In this document: positions 44,566 to 52,930 of the stretch, one piece after another
How positions within the stretch are numbered: the stretch's first letter is position 1
Layout: every line of letters begins with the position of its first letter
From: Arenibacter echinorum
GTDB taxonomy: Bacteria; Bacteroidota; Bacteroidia; Flavobacteriales; Flavobacteriaceae
Length of the DNA: 64,000 nucleotides
Assembly (NCBI RefSeq): GCF_003259375.1
Contig: NZ_QLLN01000003.1
Span: 548,955 to 612,954 of the forward strand
Reading direction: 5' to 3'
The notes under the pieces: model-generated
Told to the model about the DNA's origin: nothing
Database searches by the model: none
The model's input: the letters and a program-made list of their open reading frames with translations, nothing else
Made by a program: the position numbers and the translations under genes

Positions 44566-45411
44566 ATGAGTAAAAAAATTGATTGGAAAGTAGTTAAGGA
44601 ATTTGAGGATATCACTTATAAGAAATGTGATGGCGTTGCTAGAATTGCCTTTAACAGGCCCAACGTTAGAAATGCCTTTAGGCCCAAGACCACAAGTGAA
44701 CTATATCAAGCGTTTTACGATGCCCAAGAAGATACAAGTATAGGTGTTGTGCTACTTTCTGCCGAAGGCCCCTCAACCAAGGATGGAGTGTATTCGTTTT
44801 GTAGTGGAGGCGATCAAAAGGCTAGGGGTCATAAGGGCTATGTTGGGGAAGATGGGATGCATCGCCTAAATATTTTGGAAGTACAACGACTAATAAGGTT
44901 TATGCCCAAGGTTGTCATTGCCGTGGTTCCAGGATGGGCCGTTGGAGGTGGCCATAGCTTACATGTGATCTGCGATCTTACCTTAGCAAGCAAGGAACAT
45001 GCAATCTTTAAACAGACAGATGCGGATGTGACCAGTTTTGACGGTGGGTACGGATCGGCCTACCTGGCAAAGATGGTGGGACAAAAGAAGGCCAGGGAGA
45101 TATTTTTCCTAGGCAGGAATTATTCGGCCCAAGACGCTTTGGAAATGGGGATGGTTAATGCGGTTATTCCCCATGAGGAACTGGAAGATACAGCTTACGA
45201 TTGGGCCCAGGAAATACTTGAAAAATCGCCAACCTCCATAAAAATGCTAAAATTCGCAATGAACCTTACCGACGACGGCATGGTAGGGCAGCAGGTATTT
45301 GCCGGGGAAGCAACAAGATTGGCCTATATGACAGAAGAAGCAAAAGAAGGAAGGAATGCTTTTTTGGAAAAACGAAAACCAAATTTCGGCAAGAACAATT
45401 GGATTCCTTAA
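44566..45411 (+). CDS. menB: 1,4-dihydroxy-2-naphthoyl-CoA synthase MenB
   Basis: Ring-closing step of menaquinone synthesis, from O-succinylbenzoyl-CoA. The 281-aa crotonase-fold protein has the oxyanion-hole segments VYSFCSGGDQKARG and VPGWAVGGGHSLHVICDLTLAS, and the MenB-typical DADVTSFDGGYGSAYLA with the catalytic Asp/Ser region. It is a normal length. The menaquinone pathway implies respiration with quinones; no other men genes are next to it. It is followed by the first copy of the repeated terminator element. Confidence 0.96.
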   Translation: MSKKIDWKVVKEFEDITYKKCDGVARIAFNRPNVRNAFRPKTTSELYQAFYDAQEDTSIGVVLLSAEGPSTKDGVYSFCSGGDQKARGHKGYVGEDGMHRLNILEVQRLIRFMPKVVIAVVPGWAVGGGHSLHVICDLTLASKEHAIFKQTDADVTSFDGGYGSAYLAKMVGQKKAREIFFLGRNYSAQDALEMGMVNAVIPHEELEDTAYDWAQEILEKSPTSIKMLKFAMNLTDDGMVGQQVFAGEATRLAYMTEEAKEGRNAFLEKRKPNFGKNNWIP

Positions 45412-45443
45412 CCAATTAGCCATAAAAGTTTCCAAAACCTTGG

Positions 45444-45510
45444 AAACTAAAAAGAGCCTTGTCTTTTGGATCAAGGCTCTTTTACGAGAACACTATATGA
45501 AAATGAAAAA
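45444..45510 (+). repeat. Copy 1 of a 67-base terminator/mini-ORF element
   Basis: Follows menB. It contains a 12-bp stem, AAAAGAGCCTTG with CAAGGCTCTTTT, a T-run, then ACGAGAACACTATATG leading into a short frame MKMKNLLLLYYVAKVV (45497-45547). About 63 of 67 bases match copy 2 at 46345-46411. Confidence 0.85.
45448..45484 (+). terminator. Terminator of menB
   Basis: The stem part of the repeated element: AAAAGAGCCTTG and CAAGGCTCTTTT, a 10-base loop, then T residues. It lies about 40 bases past the menB stop. Confidence 0.85.
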
Positions 45511-45547
45511 TCTTTTATTACTTTATTACGTAGCCAAAGTAGTCTAG
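45497..45547 (+). CDS. 16-aa mini-ORF after the menB terminator
   Basis: MKMKNLLLLYYVAKVV, starting within the repeated element. It is hydrophobic with a basic start, like a tiny membrane peptide. A related frame of 14 residues follows copy 2. It would have to be transcribed by read-through or from its own promoter, which I do not see. Kept as a low-confidence feature because the start region is conserved in both copies. Confidence 0.25.
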   Translation: MKMKNLLLLYYVAKVV

Positions 45548-45662
45548 AAAACCATGATGCCGAAACTATTGTTGTGAAGTGATCAAAAGTTGTGGTTTGG
45601 CAAGGGAAACTTGTTATTTATTAAAATAAAAAAATAAGAATTGGAGTAGTTAACACTAAAAT

Positions 45663-46280
45663 ATGGCATTCAAAAAAATACAGGAACAGTTAAAGGAGGC
45701 GTTGGAGAAGCAGGGAATTAAGGAACCGCTTCCATTTCAAAAAGCAATCCTCTCAAAATTAAAAGGGGGGTCCAGTGTTTTTGGCATAGCGCCCGACGGT
45801 GCAGGCAAAACTACCTCCATTATAATCAGTACGCTTCAAAAATTAAATTGCGCAGCTTTTGAGGAGGCTCCAAGAGCCTTGATCTTCGTTAAGGACAAAG
45901 AAGCGGCATTGGCCCTGCAAAGTGAATTTGAACGCTTTACACGAAGAATGGATCTGCGCATTTACCCAGTGTACGAGGAACACAATTTTGAGGCCCAGAA
46001 AAATGAAATTTTTGAAGGAGTGGATATTGTTATTGCCACGCCAAAAAGATTGAACAAGATCTTTTACCTCAACGGTATCAATCTAGGAAAATTAAAGTTA
46101 TTTATTGTGGACGATGCGGAGTTCCTATCCAAACCCAGCCCTTTTTCCGATGTCATCCGAATCCCTGAAAGTTTGGACAGATGTCAGTATGCCATTTTTT
46201 CCACTAAGTTCGATAGCCGCATGGAACGGATGCAGGATTTGTTTATGGCCAATGCACAGATTGTTGAGGTAGGGGAGTGA
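45663..46280 (+). CDS. Single-domain DEAD-box-like protein
   Basis: A 205-aa protein matching only the first RecA domain of DEAD-box helicases. Walker A is intact (APDGAGKTT), and motif Ib is seen in IATPKRL. Motif II reads VDDAEFL rather than DEAD, and motif III reads FSTKF rather than SAT. The second RecA domain is missing, with a proper stop codon. It could be a nucleotide-sensing regulator of an RNA helicase, or a reduced paralogue. It is flanked on both sides by copies of the same 67-base element. Confidence 0.75.
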   Translation: MAFKKIQEQLKEALEKQGIKEPLPFQKAILSKLKGGSSVFGIAPDGAGKTTSIIISTLQKLNCAAFEEAPRALIFVKDKEAALALQSEFERFTRRMDLRIYPVYEEHNFEAQKNEIFEGVDIVIATPKRLNKIFYLNGINLGKLKLFIVDDAEFLSKPSPFSDVIRIPESLDRCQYAIFSTKFDSRMERMQDLFMANAQIVEVGE

Positions 46281-46344
46281 TTTAATGTACCAATGCTATA
46301 ATAAAACAATTGCTCCTTATCTTTTAGCAATCCCAAAAGGCCTA

Positions 46345-46411
46345 AAACTAAAAAGAGCCTTGTCTTTTAGGACAAAGCTCTTTTACGAGAACACTATATG
46401 AAAATGAAAAA
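46345..46411 (+). repeat. Copy 2 of the 67-base terminator/mini-ORF element
   Basis: Follows the DEAD-like gene by 65 bases. The stem is AAAAGAGC-C-TTGTC with GACAA-A-GCTCTTTT (one mismatch), then the same ACGAGAACACTATATGAAAATGAAAAA. The copy is 901 bases from copy 1. Weaker similarity seems to continue for another 30 bases or so in both. A 14-residue frame MKMKKLLIRSLLHC begins in it (46398-46442). Confidence 0.85.
46351..46385 (+). terminator. Terminator of the DEAD-like gene
   Basis: The hairpin part of copy 2, about 70 bases past the stop of the DEAD-like gene, followed by T residues. The changes relative to copy 1 keep most of the pairing. Confidence 0.8.
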
Positions 46412-46873
46412 ATTATTAATTCGTTCTTTATTACACTGCTAAAGTATAATGGTTGTACGGTTGAAAGAAATTAATGTTGGGAAATAGGCCTATTATGTGG
46501 TGAAAGCGGCTTTTTATGATATTTTGAAAATTTACCTCTTCCACAAACAGGGCGTGATACTTAATACCTATAGTTTTTGAGGGTCATAAAATTGCCGGGG
46601 GAAATCATACTTTTCATTTGTATGCACCTTTTAACCTTATTATATTCATAAACTCTTCTCTAGATACCTAATGCTACGGGATTCCAAAATAGAAAATCTT
46701 AGAAAAACTCTTAAAAAAAGGAATTGAGTCAAAAACGTAATTGCCTTTCCAAAGTGTTCCATGACAACTGTTTTATAAGTACAAACAAACACTTTTTGCT
46801 TTTATTGAATTATCTTTAATACAAGTTATCTCCGGATTGGATTTTTTAAAACAGGTTGAATTATCTACAGCGT
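46412..46873. other. 460-base AT-rich gap
   Basis: Apart from the end of the copy 2 mini-ORF (46442), I see only very short frames (for example 18 codons near 46670) and no clear promoter consensus. It separates the terminator element from the plug-domain protein gene. Confidence 0.5.
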
Positions 46874-47740
46874 ATGAAAAATGGGTTGACGTTTTTAGTA
46901 TTATGGTTTGTATTGCCATTTTACTCGCAAACTACTGAAACGACCATTTTGGGAAGGGTGACCGATGTATGGGATACTCCTATTCCAAACGTTAATATTC
47001 TTCTCAAAGGTACTCAGCGTGGAACACAAACGGATGCAGAGGGATTGTTCTCCTTAAATGCAAATGCCAATGAGGTTTTAGTGTTCTCCTCCCTTGGCTA
47101 TGGTAGTTATGAAAGTGCTGTTCCAGAAACGGGAGAGGAACTTAAAATAGTCCTATCCCCAATGGTAACCGACTTGGACGAAGTGACCTTAACTAAAAGG
47201 AAACGAAAAACCCAAAAAGACATATTGGCCGAATTTCCCAATAACACAAATCTTGTCAAGACCTCAAGGGGCGTTTTAAATAAGGACCGTTCTTCATCGT
47301 CCTTTCAGGTTATTAATGGTAAGGATTTGGTGGCAACAGGACCAGATTTTTTAACCTCTCTGATGAATTATAGTCCTAGCATGAGGGTTGTTCGAGTGCC
47401 TGAAGTAAAGGTGTATTTGCGTAGAATAGCTTATTCCATTTATGATTCCATCGGAACACCTCCGAAAGCCATTTTTGATGTGGATGGATTTATACATGAA
47501 ACCGCACCTACGTATCTATCCTCACATGATATAGACCGTGTTGCTATTCTGGAGCGTAATGCTGCGATTTCCAGATATGGGCCTATGGGAGTTGGAGGGG
47601 TCATTGTAATTAACACCAAAGCCACGACCCAAATGGATGACAGTGGAAATGTTAAAAGGTATGATAATTCCGCGTTACGGGATAGTCTAAATGAACTGTT
47701 TATAGATGAAAGTCGGAATACTCCAATTCCACATGATTAA
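46874..47740 (+). CDS. CarboxypepD_reg plus TonB-plug protein without a barrel
   Basis: The open frame extends back to a TTG at 46856, but the start is best placed at ATG 46874, which begins the signal peptide MKNGLTFLVLWFVLPFYSQ. The mature protein has an Ig-like CarboxypepD_reg domain (ILGRVTDVWDTPIPNVNILLKG) and a plug domain (ISRYGPMGVGGVIVINTK). The outer-membrane beta-barrel is absent and the stop codon is real. The total is 288 aa. It could be a secreted module that binds a partner, or a shortened TonB-dependent receptor. Confidence 0.8.
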   Translation: MKNGLTFLVLWFVLPFYSQTTETTILGRVTDVWDTPIPNVNILLKGTQRGTQTDAEGLFSLNANANEVLVFSSLGYGSYESAVPETGEELKIVLSPMVTDLDEVTLTKRKRKTQKDILAEFPNNTNLVKTSRGVLNKDRSSSSFQVINGKDLVATGPDFLTSLMNYSPSMRVVRVPEVKVYLRRIAYSIYDSIGTPPKAIFDVDGFIHETAPTYLSSHDIDRVAILERNAAISRYGPMGVGGVIVINTKATTQMDDSGNVKRYDNSALRDSLNELFIDESRNTPIPHD

Positions 47741-47782
47741 ATAAAAACTTTTTGGAAGATTTCCTTATAAATTAGTAAGTGC

Positions 47783-49573
47783 TTATTTAATCGAAGCTAA
47801 ATTGTCAATGTTCAATTTTGCTTTTATCCGGTTGTTCCATTTAACCAAGCCCTCGTAGTCACTAACATTGCGCGTTTCCTTCTCCATTTTTTTCACTTCG
47901 GTTGAAGCCGCCTTGTACATTTCATTATAAATTAATTTTGCCTCTTCAAAGGTCGTATTCTCCATAATCCGAGAGGCGGCCAATTGTCTGTAAACTTCAT
48001 AGATATCAAAAATAATATTGAAATATACCAGCTTATTTTTTGTGCGCTCATGACTGAATTGAGAGGAATCGATATCCAACAATGTTCGGCTCACTATTTT
48101 TGTAATCCCATTTTCACCTTTATAACTATCCACCATATAGCAGATATTGATATTGTCTTTGTCATTTCGGGAAGCTTTGCTTTGCAGATGTTGAAACGGG
48201 GTATCATAAGCTTTGCCAGTTGACACATTTAATCCCCGGTTATAGCCCATGGTGTCGCTCTCATATTCTTCGGTAGTTAATCTATGCAAATGTTCCCAAT
48301 TCAACCTTCTTCCCTGCTGCCATGAAAGCACAGTGGGTCTGGTGTATTTTAGGTCGTCCAAGGGGATATAATTATTAAAATTAATCAGGAATCCATTTTT
48401 TTTCATGAAATCCATCGATTTATTTTCATTGATACTTTTGGGAAATTGGTAGTTGGTCTCCCAAAAATCATCGGATGCCTGCAAGGCGATCATTTTGTCA
48501 TAATCGTTGTTAAAAGGTATGGTCTTGGAAAAATAGGGGTCTTCAAAAAATGTATCGTAATCAAAGAAATATAGAAAAGTGCGGGAATCGATAATTTCCG
48601 AAATATTTTTAGATCTGTAACCCATCTGAAAATGAAGTTCCAAATACTGGATCTTATCTGGTTCCATAGGGTTAAATACAATATTGAGTTCAATTTCCTT
48701 AGGGGTCAGGACAACATCTTGGTTAATAGAAGCCAATGCATTTGTAATGGGATCTTTGGCCCAAAGTTCTATTTTTTTTATCATTAACAGTTGAGGGTCT
48801 ACCAACATTTTTCCATAGAACAATTTACCACTGGCCACTTTGGGGGAAAACGAAATGGAAACTTCCCCTTGGCTACAAGCGATGCAATCCTCAATTTTAA
48901 CATCGTAAATTCTTTCGATGGCATTGTAGCTCAAATTCCCGGGATAATCCGGCAATATTTGTTTGGAGGTCCCAAAAAGTTGAAAGTCACTTAAAATTTT
49001 AGTGTTGTCCAAGCTATAGTAGGGGAATGATCTATTTTGGCCAAATCGTCCACTTTTGACCCTAAGGTCCAAAATACCTTTTTCTAAATTTTGCTCGCTG
49101 TTGTAGAAGCCTTCTACTTGCTCGATCGGAATATTTCTTGTAGAGGAAATCATGGTCAGAAAGGCCTTGCTGACAGTTACATTTTCACTTTTTCGGTACA
49201 CACCTATAATTCTGTCCAATAGTTTATATGGGTACTCCTTGTCTTGCCCAGCGGTCAGCACAACTTCGTCCAAAACGGAAACATCCATTTCCAATTTAAG
49301 TTTGGATTCCTTTTCAAAATAGGATACCAATGTTTTTTTCGTTTTAAATCCCAAGTGCCTTACTTCTAAAGAATCCTTAGAGTAAATACTATCTAACGCG
49401 AACTTGCCATCCTCGTTTGTTATAGTAGAATATGCTTTTGTGCCGTAAATCCTTATAGTACAGTAGGGCAATGGGTCATTTGACATCCCGTCATAAATAA
49501 AGCCTTCTATTTTAGACTGCGCCAAACTTGTCGTACAAGTAAAGATTATCAAAAGGGAAATGATTTTTTTCAT
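47783..49573 (-). CDS. Secreted CarboxypepD_reg-domain protein
   Basis: A 596-aa protein with a signal peptide (MKKIISLLIIFTCTTSLAQ). Residues about 20-105 form a CarboxypepD_reg domain (IEGFIYDGMSNDPLPYCTIRIYGTKAY in pieces), and the rest is a large uncharacterised domain that is common in Bacteroidota with this N-terminal module. No TonB barrel. The likely location is the cell surface or periplasm. It is convergent with the plug-domain protein and may have a related role. Confidence 0.8.
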   Translation of the reverse strand: MKKIISLLIIFTCTTSLAQSKIEGFIYDGMSNDPLPYCTIRIYGTKAYSTITNEDGKFALDSIYSKDSLEVRHLGFKTKKTLVSYFEKESKLKLEMDVSVLDEVVLTAGQDKEYPYKLLDRIIGVYRKSENVTVSKAFLTMISSTRNIPIEQVEGFYNSEQNLEKGILDLRVKSGRFGQNRSFPYYSLDNTKILSDFQLFGTSKQILPDYPGNLSYNAIERIYDVKIEDCIACSQGEVSISFSPKVASGKLFYGKMLVDPQLLMIKKIELWAKDPITNALASINQDVVLTPKEIELNIVFNPMEPDKIQYLELHFQMGYRSKNISEIIDSRTFLYFFDYDTFFEDPYFSKTIPFNNDYDKMIALQASDDFWETNYQFPKSINENKSMDFMKKNGFLINFNNYIPLDDLKYTRPTVLSWQQGRRLNWEHLHRLTTEEYESDTMGYNRGLNVSTGKAYDTPFQHLQSKASRNDKDNINICYMVDSYKGENGITKIVSRTLLDIDSSQFSHERTKNKLVYFNIIFDIYEVYRQLAASRIMENTTFEEAKLIYNEMYKAASTEVKKMEKETRNVSDYEGLVKWNNRIKAKLNIDNLASIK

Positions 49574-50318
49574 ACCGCCTATTTCTCCCCTAAAAGAATT
49601 ATCACACTAAGTTAACCGTTTTATTTTTAGGAACTTGTTTCATTTTTAGTTTACTGAAAAGCCTTTATTTTAAAGAATTTGCGCAGATTTTGTTATGATT
49701 GATTTACCTTAGTTACCTTATTCGAAGTACATTATTAGTATAAAACGAACACGATGCTAAGGCAAGGATTCAGTGAAAACCTATAAAGGAGTATTTAATG
49801 CAAGAATCTCACGTTCAGTTCACAGAATCTCCATATTGACAGTAAAGAGGGGATTGAAATTGAACAACCGTGTCTATCGCACTTTGGATTAAATAATCTA
49901 AAATGAGAGTAAGGTCTTAGAAAAATAAAGTTTCACAAAAAGAACCTTTTAAAGGGCTTTACTATTCGTTAAAGTCAGCTATACCAAACGGCCATTATAC
50001 GGGATAGATGTTTATAATTTTTTCAGAATGAAACAAAAATTTAGCCAAACTCTATTCAAATGTTTTTCTGTTCAGTATATTTAAAAGGACTTCTTATCTC
50101 TAAATGTACGGAATAGAACTAATTATAACTTGTTTTATTAAAGTGAATCTAGAAAAGACAGAGATAATGTTCTTTGATAAAGAAACTTCTTCCAAGGAAT
50201 TGCCTGAGAAAAACAAATGGCTGCTTTGGCTGCGTTATTTTGAATCCTCAAGTAATTCCTATATAAAGGGTTGAATTATGCTTCCAAAGGTTCCTATTTG
50301 GGATAGAAATCTACATAT
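49574..50318. other. 745-base sparse region
   Basis: No gene of normal size. The most notable frames are 35 codons at 50167-50274 (starts MFFDKETSSKEL, with WLLWLRYF in the middle) and a 13-codon frame near 49798 preceded by AAAGGAG. Base composition is AT-rich like the neighbouring intergenic DNA. It may hold a decayed gene or an unrecognised small RNA. I see no IS ends or direct repeats. Confidence 0.45.
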
Positions 50319-50771
50319 ATGAATATGACAACCATTGTAAGAACCAATTCCGAGAATACGGAGTTTAAAGAACTTGTGAAACTACTTAATTTGGATCTCG
50401 CCGAAAGGGACGGGCACGACCATCCCTTGGCCAGGTTCAATGATATCGATGGCATTAAATATGTAGTCATGGCCTATGAAAATCAAAAACCGTTGGGCTG
50501 CGGGGCGATGAGCGAATACAACAAGGAAGATATTGAGTTAAAGAGGGTATATGTTCCTCCCGTATGCAGGGGAAAAGGAGTTGCCACTAGAATCCTGACC
50601 GAACTCGAAAAATGGGCAAAGGAACTATCCTATTCAAGTGCTATATTGGTAACGGGAACCAACCAACCGGAGGCAAACGCATTTTATCGTAAGAACGGAT
50701 ATGGAAGAATCCTTAATTACGGCGCTGCAGCCAAAATCAAGGATTGCCTGTGTTTCGCAAAAAAAATTTAA
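50319..50771 (+). CDS. GNAT acetyltransferase
   Basis: A 150-aa GNAT-fold protein with the acetyl-CoA loop VCRGKGVATRIL at about residue 88 and the late GTNQPEANAFYRKNGY segment that is usual in the family. The substrate is unknown. It is monocistronic, at the end of the sparse region, with no operon partner to suggest a job. Confidence 0.85.
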   Translation: MNMTTIVRTNSENTEFKELVKLLNLDLAERDGHDHPLARFNDIDGIKYVVMAYENQKPLGCGAMSEYNKEDIELKRVYVPPVCRGKGVATRILTELEKWAKELSYSSAILVTGTNQPEANAFYRKNGYGRILNYGAAAKIKDCLCFAKKI

Positions 50772-50887
50772 GAATTAAGTATGCATCGGCCCCATACAAG
50801 GCTAGTGCAAATCACTTAATTGGTTTACAGAATATAGATAGTATAATTAGGATTCAATTTGGATCCGCACTTAAATTATTCAGATAA

Positions 50888-51700
50888 ATGGCAGATTTTG
50901 AATTATTTGAACCTAAGAGTTGGTTGGAGCTTCAAGCTTATTTGTTTAATGAAAAAGACGATAAGATCGATAGATTTCGATCTCCGTATGCGTATAGGGG
51001 TGTCTATAATGCCCAATTTGGATTAGAGACAAGTCTTCAAAGATTGGGAAGAATACCGTCAAAGGTAGAAGCCACAATGATCAGAAACTTTAGGAAGTAC
51101 TCGCCTATTAACACTTTGATCGATGATTATAACAACCTCTGGAACTGGATCTCGTTGGGACAACACCACGGACTTCCTACAAGACTAATTGACTGGACTC
51201 ACTCTCCAAACGTTGCATTACATTTTTTAACAGAGGATATGGGCACTTATAATTTGGATGGGGCTATCTGGATGGTAAACTATGTAGCACTAAGAGAGCA
51301 TCTGCCGGATGAGCTCAAAACACCCATTTTAAGCAAAGATATTTTCTATTTTAGTTCAATGGAGCTAAAACAAACAATAGGTAATTCCTTAGAAGAACTA
51401 TATGATTTTTCAAGTCGAAACGCCAATACAATGATATTTTTCGAGCCACCCTCTCTTGATGATCGCATAATTAACCAATTTGCACTTTTTTCATTTATGC
51501 TAGATCCGGATTCCAGTCCATTGGAGTGGCTTAAAAATCATCCCAAATATTTAAAAAAGGTAATTATTCCATCAGAATTAAAATGGGAAATAAGGGATAA
51601 GCTAGATCAGGCCAACATTACTGAAAGAATCATTTATCCCGGCTTAGAGGGAATTTCCAAATGGCTAAAAAGATGGTATAGCGATAAAAACAAAATCTAA
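50888..51700 (+). CDS. FRG-domain protein
   Basis: A 270-aa protein whose core YAYRGVYN and GQHHGLPTRLIDWT is the FRG (F/YRG) domain. FRG-domain proteins are found alone or fused to others in bacteria and are often in accessory gene neighbourhoods; the biochemical activity is not firmly established. There is no signal peptide. No toxin-antitoxin partner or restriction gene is adjacent. It sits next to a gene-poor stretch and a lone GNAT, which fits an accessory origin. Confidence 0.85.
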   Translation: MADFELFEPKSWLELQAYLFNEKDDKIDRFRSPYAYRGVYNAQFGLETSLQRLGRIPSKVEATMIRNFRKYSPINTLIDDYNNLWNWISLGQHHGLPTRLIDWTHSPNVALHFLTEDMGTYNLDGAIWMVNYVALREHLPDELKTPILSKDIFYFSSMELKQTIGNSLEELYDFSSRNANTMIFFEPPSLDDRIINQFALFSFMLDPDSSPLEWLKNHPKYLKKVIIPSELKWEIRDKLDQANITERIIYPGLEGISKWLKRWYSDKNKI

Positions 51701-51764
51701 TAGTTTTCTAATTACTTAATACCAAAATCTCTATTTTGTTAGTTTAATAATCTAAATAATTGGT

Positions 51765-52226
51765 GTGAATAAATATATAGGCAAATTCGGTTTAAATAGT
51801 CGGCATCTAACACTCTGGATAGTTTTGCCAGGTATCCTTTTTTCCTTGGCCACCTGCAAGGAAAAAGTTGTGGATGATGGTTATATTTGGAAAAAACTTA
51901 GGGTAACGGCCACAGCCTATAATTCATTTCCTTCGCAAACCTCTAAAATCCATCCAGGAATTACCGCTTGGGGCGATTCGCTTAAACCTGGGATGAAAAT
52001 AATTGCTGTTTCCAAAGATTTGACTCCCTTGGGATTGGATTACAATACCCACGTAAAAATAAAGGGGGATACCAGTATTTATTTGGTGAAGGATAAAATG
52101 CATTCCAAATGGAAGAATAGGATCGACATCTATATGGGGGAGGACAAGGAGAAAGCTTTGCAATGGGGACGTAAAAAAATAACTATCCACTATAGGGTAA
52201 AAAGGGATTCTACAGAAATAAAATGA
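51765..52226 (+). CDS. 3D-domain lipoprotein
   Basis: A 153-aa secreted protein with a GTG start. The N-terminus has a hydrophobic export segment followed by ATCKE, a possible lipoprotein Cys. The rest is a 3D domain: the motif TATAYNS and the three conserved Asp in GDSLKPGM, VSKDL and NRIDIYMG. 3D domains are found in cell-wall hydrolases related to MltA and in YorM/YabE-type proteins. It is the first gene of a small envelope cluster. Confidence 0.82.
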   Translation: MNKYIGKFGLNSRHLTLWIVLPGILFSLATCKEKVVDDGYIWKKLRVTATAYNSFPSQTSKIHPGITAWGDSLKPGMKIIAVSKDLTPLGLDYNTHVKIKGDTSIYLVKDKMHSKWKNRIDIYMGEDKEKALQWGRKKITIHYRVKRDSTEIK

Positions 52227-52266
52227 TATTGTATCTTTATCGCCTAAGTATATATGCTAAAAAAAA

Positions 52267-52926
52267 ATGAAGAAGATAGTACTTTTGTGTTCATTATTTA
52301 TGACCATTTCATGTTCCGTAAACCGTGAAATAATAGACAAACCCATCATTTTTAATGAAGAGCGAAAAGATCTCACTCTGGAATATCTGTCGGACCATTA
52401 CGACCTTATCCAAGACGAACCCCTTATAGTACCCAAGATGATAGTACTGCACTGGACCGTAATTCCTACCTTGGAAAAATCGTACCAAGCTTTTGAGCTG
52501 CCCACCCTGCCCGATTGGAGGCCGGAGATAAGCTCGGCCAGTGGTTTAAATGTATCTTCCCAATTCCTTGTAGATCAAGATGGTACAATTTATAGGTTAT
52601 TGCCGGAAACTACAATGGCAAGACACGTAATAGGTCTAAACCATTGTGCTATCGGAATTGAAAATGTTGGAGGAACCGGGGATACCAAACTCACTAGGGC
52701 ACAATTAAGGTCCAACAAATGGTTGGTTAAATATTTAAAATCCAAATACGATATAGATTACGTGATAGGTCACTATGAATATACCCATTTTGAAGATCAC
52801 GAATTGTGGTTGGAGAAAGATCAAGGCTACAGGACCGTTAAGACCGATCCCGGTGAAAAATTTTTAAAAAGAGTAAAAAGAGCTACCAAAAAACTTAATT
52901 TTAAACCTACACCAATTGCAAAATAA
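52267..52926 (+). CDS. N-acetylmuramoyl-L-alanine amidase (amidase_2), lipoprotein
   Basis: A 219-aa lipoprotein (MKKIVLLCSLFMTISC) of the zinc amidase_2/AmpD family, which cleaves the bond between MurNAc and the stem peptide. Zinc-binding His are in VLHWT and in the H region of GLNHCAIGIENVGG, and the late KTDPGEKF holds the conserved Asp/Lys. The short length and lipid anchor suggest that it acts in the periplasm. It is 40 bases after the 3D-domain gene and 4 bases before the carboxypeptidase gene. Confidence 0.9.
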   Translation: MKKIVLLCSLFMTISCSVNREIIDKPIIFNEERKDLTLEYLSDHYDLIQDEPLIVPKMIVLHWTVIPTLEKSYQAFELPTLPDWRPEISSASGLNVSSQFLVDQDGTIYRLLPETTMARHVIGLNHCAIGIENVGGTGDTKLTRAQLRSNKWLVKYLKSKYDIDYVIGHYEYTHFEDHELWLEKDQGYRTVKTDPGEKFLKRVKRATKKLNFKPTPIAK

Positions 52927-52930
52927 TACT

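Noticed and set aside
46670-46728. 18-codon frame upstream of the plug-domain gene
   Set aside because: Too short, no ribosome-binding site, no pairing or conservation to support it.
50167-50274. 35-codon frame in the sparse region as a gene
   Set aside because: No domain or regulatory context; mentioned in the gap description only, since it may be a remnant.
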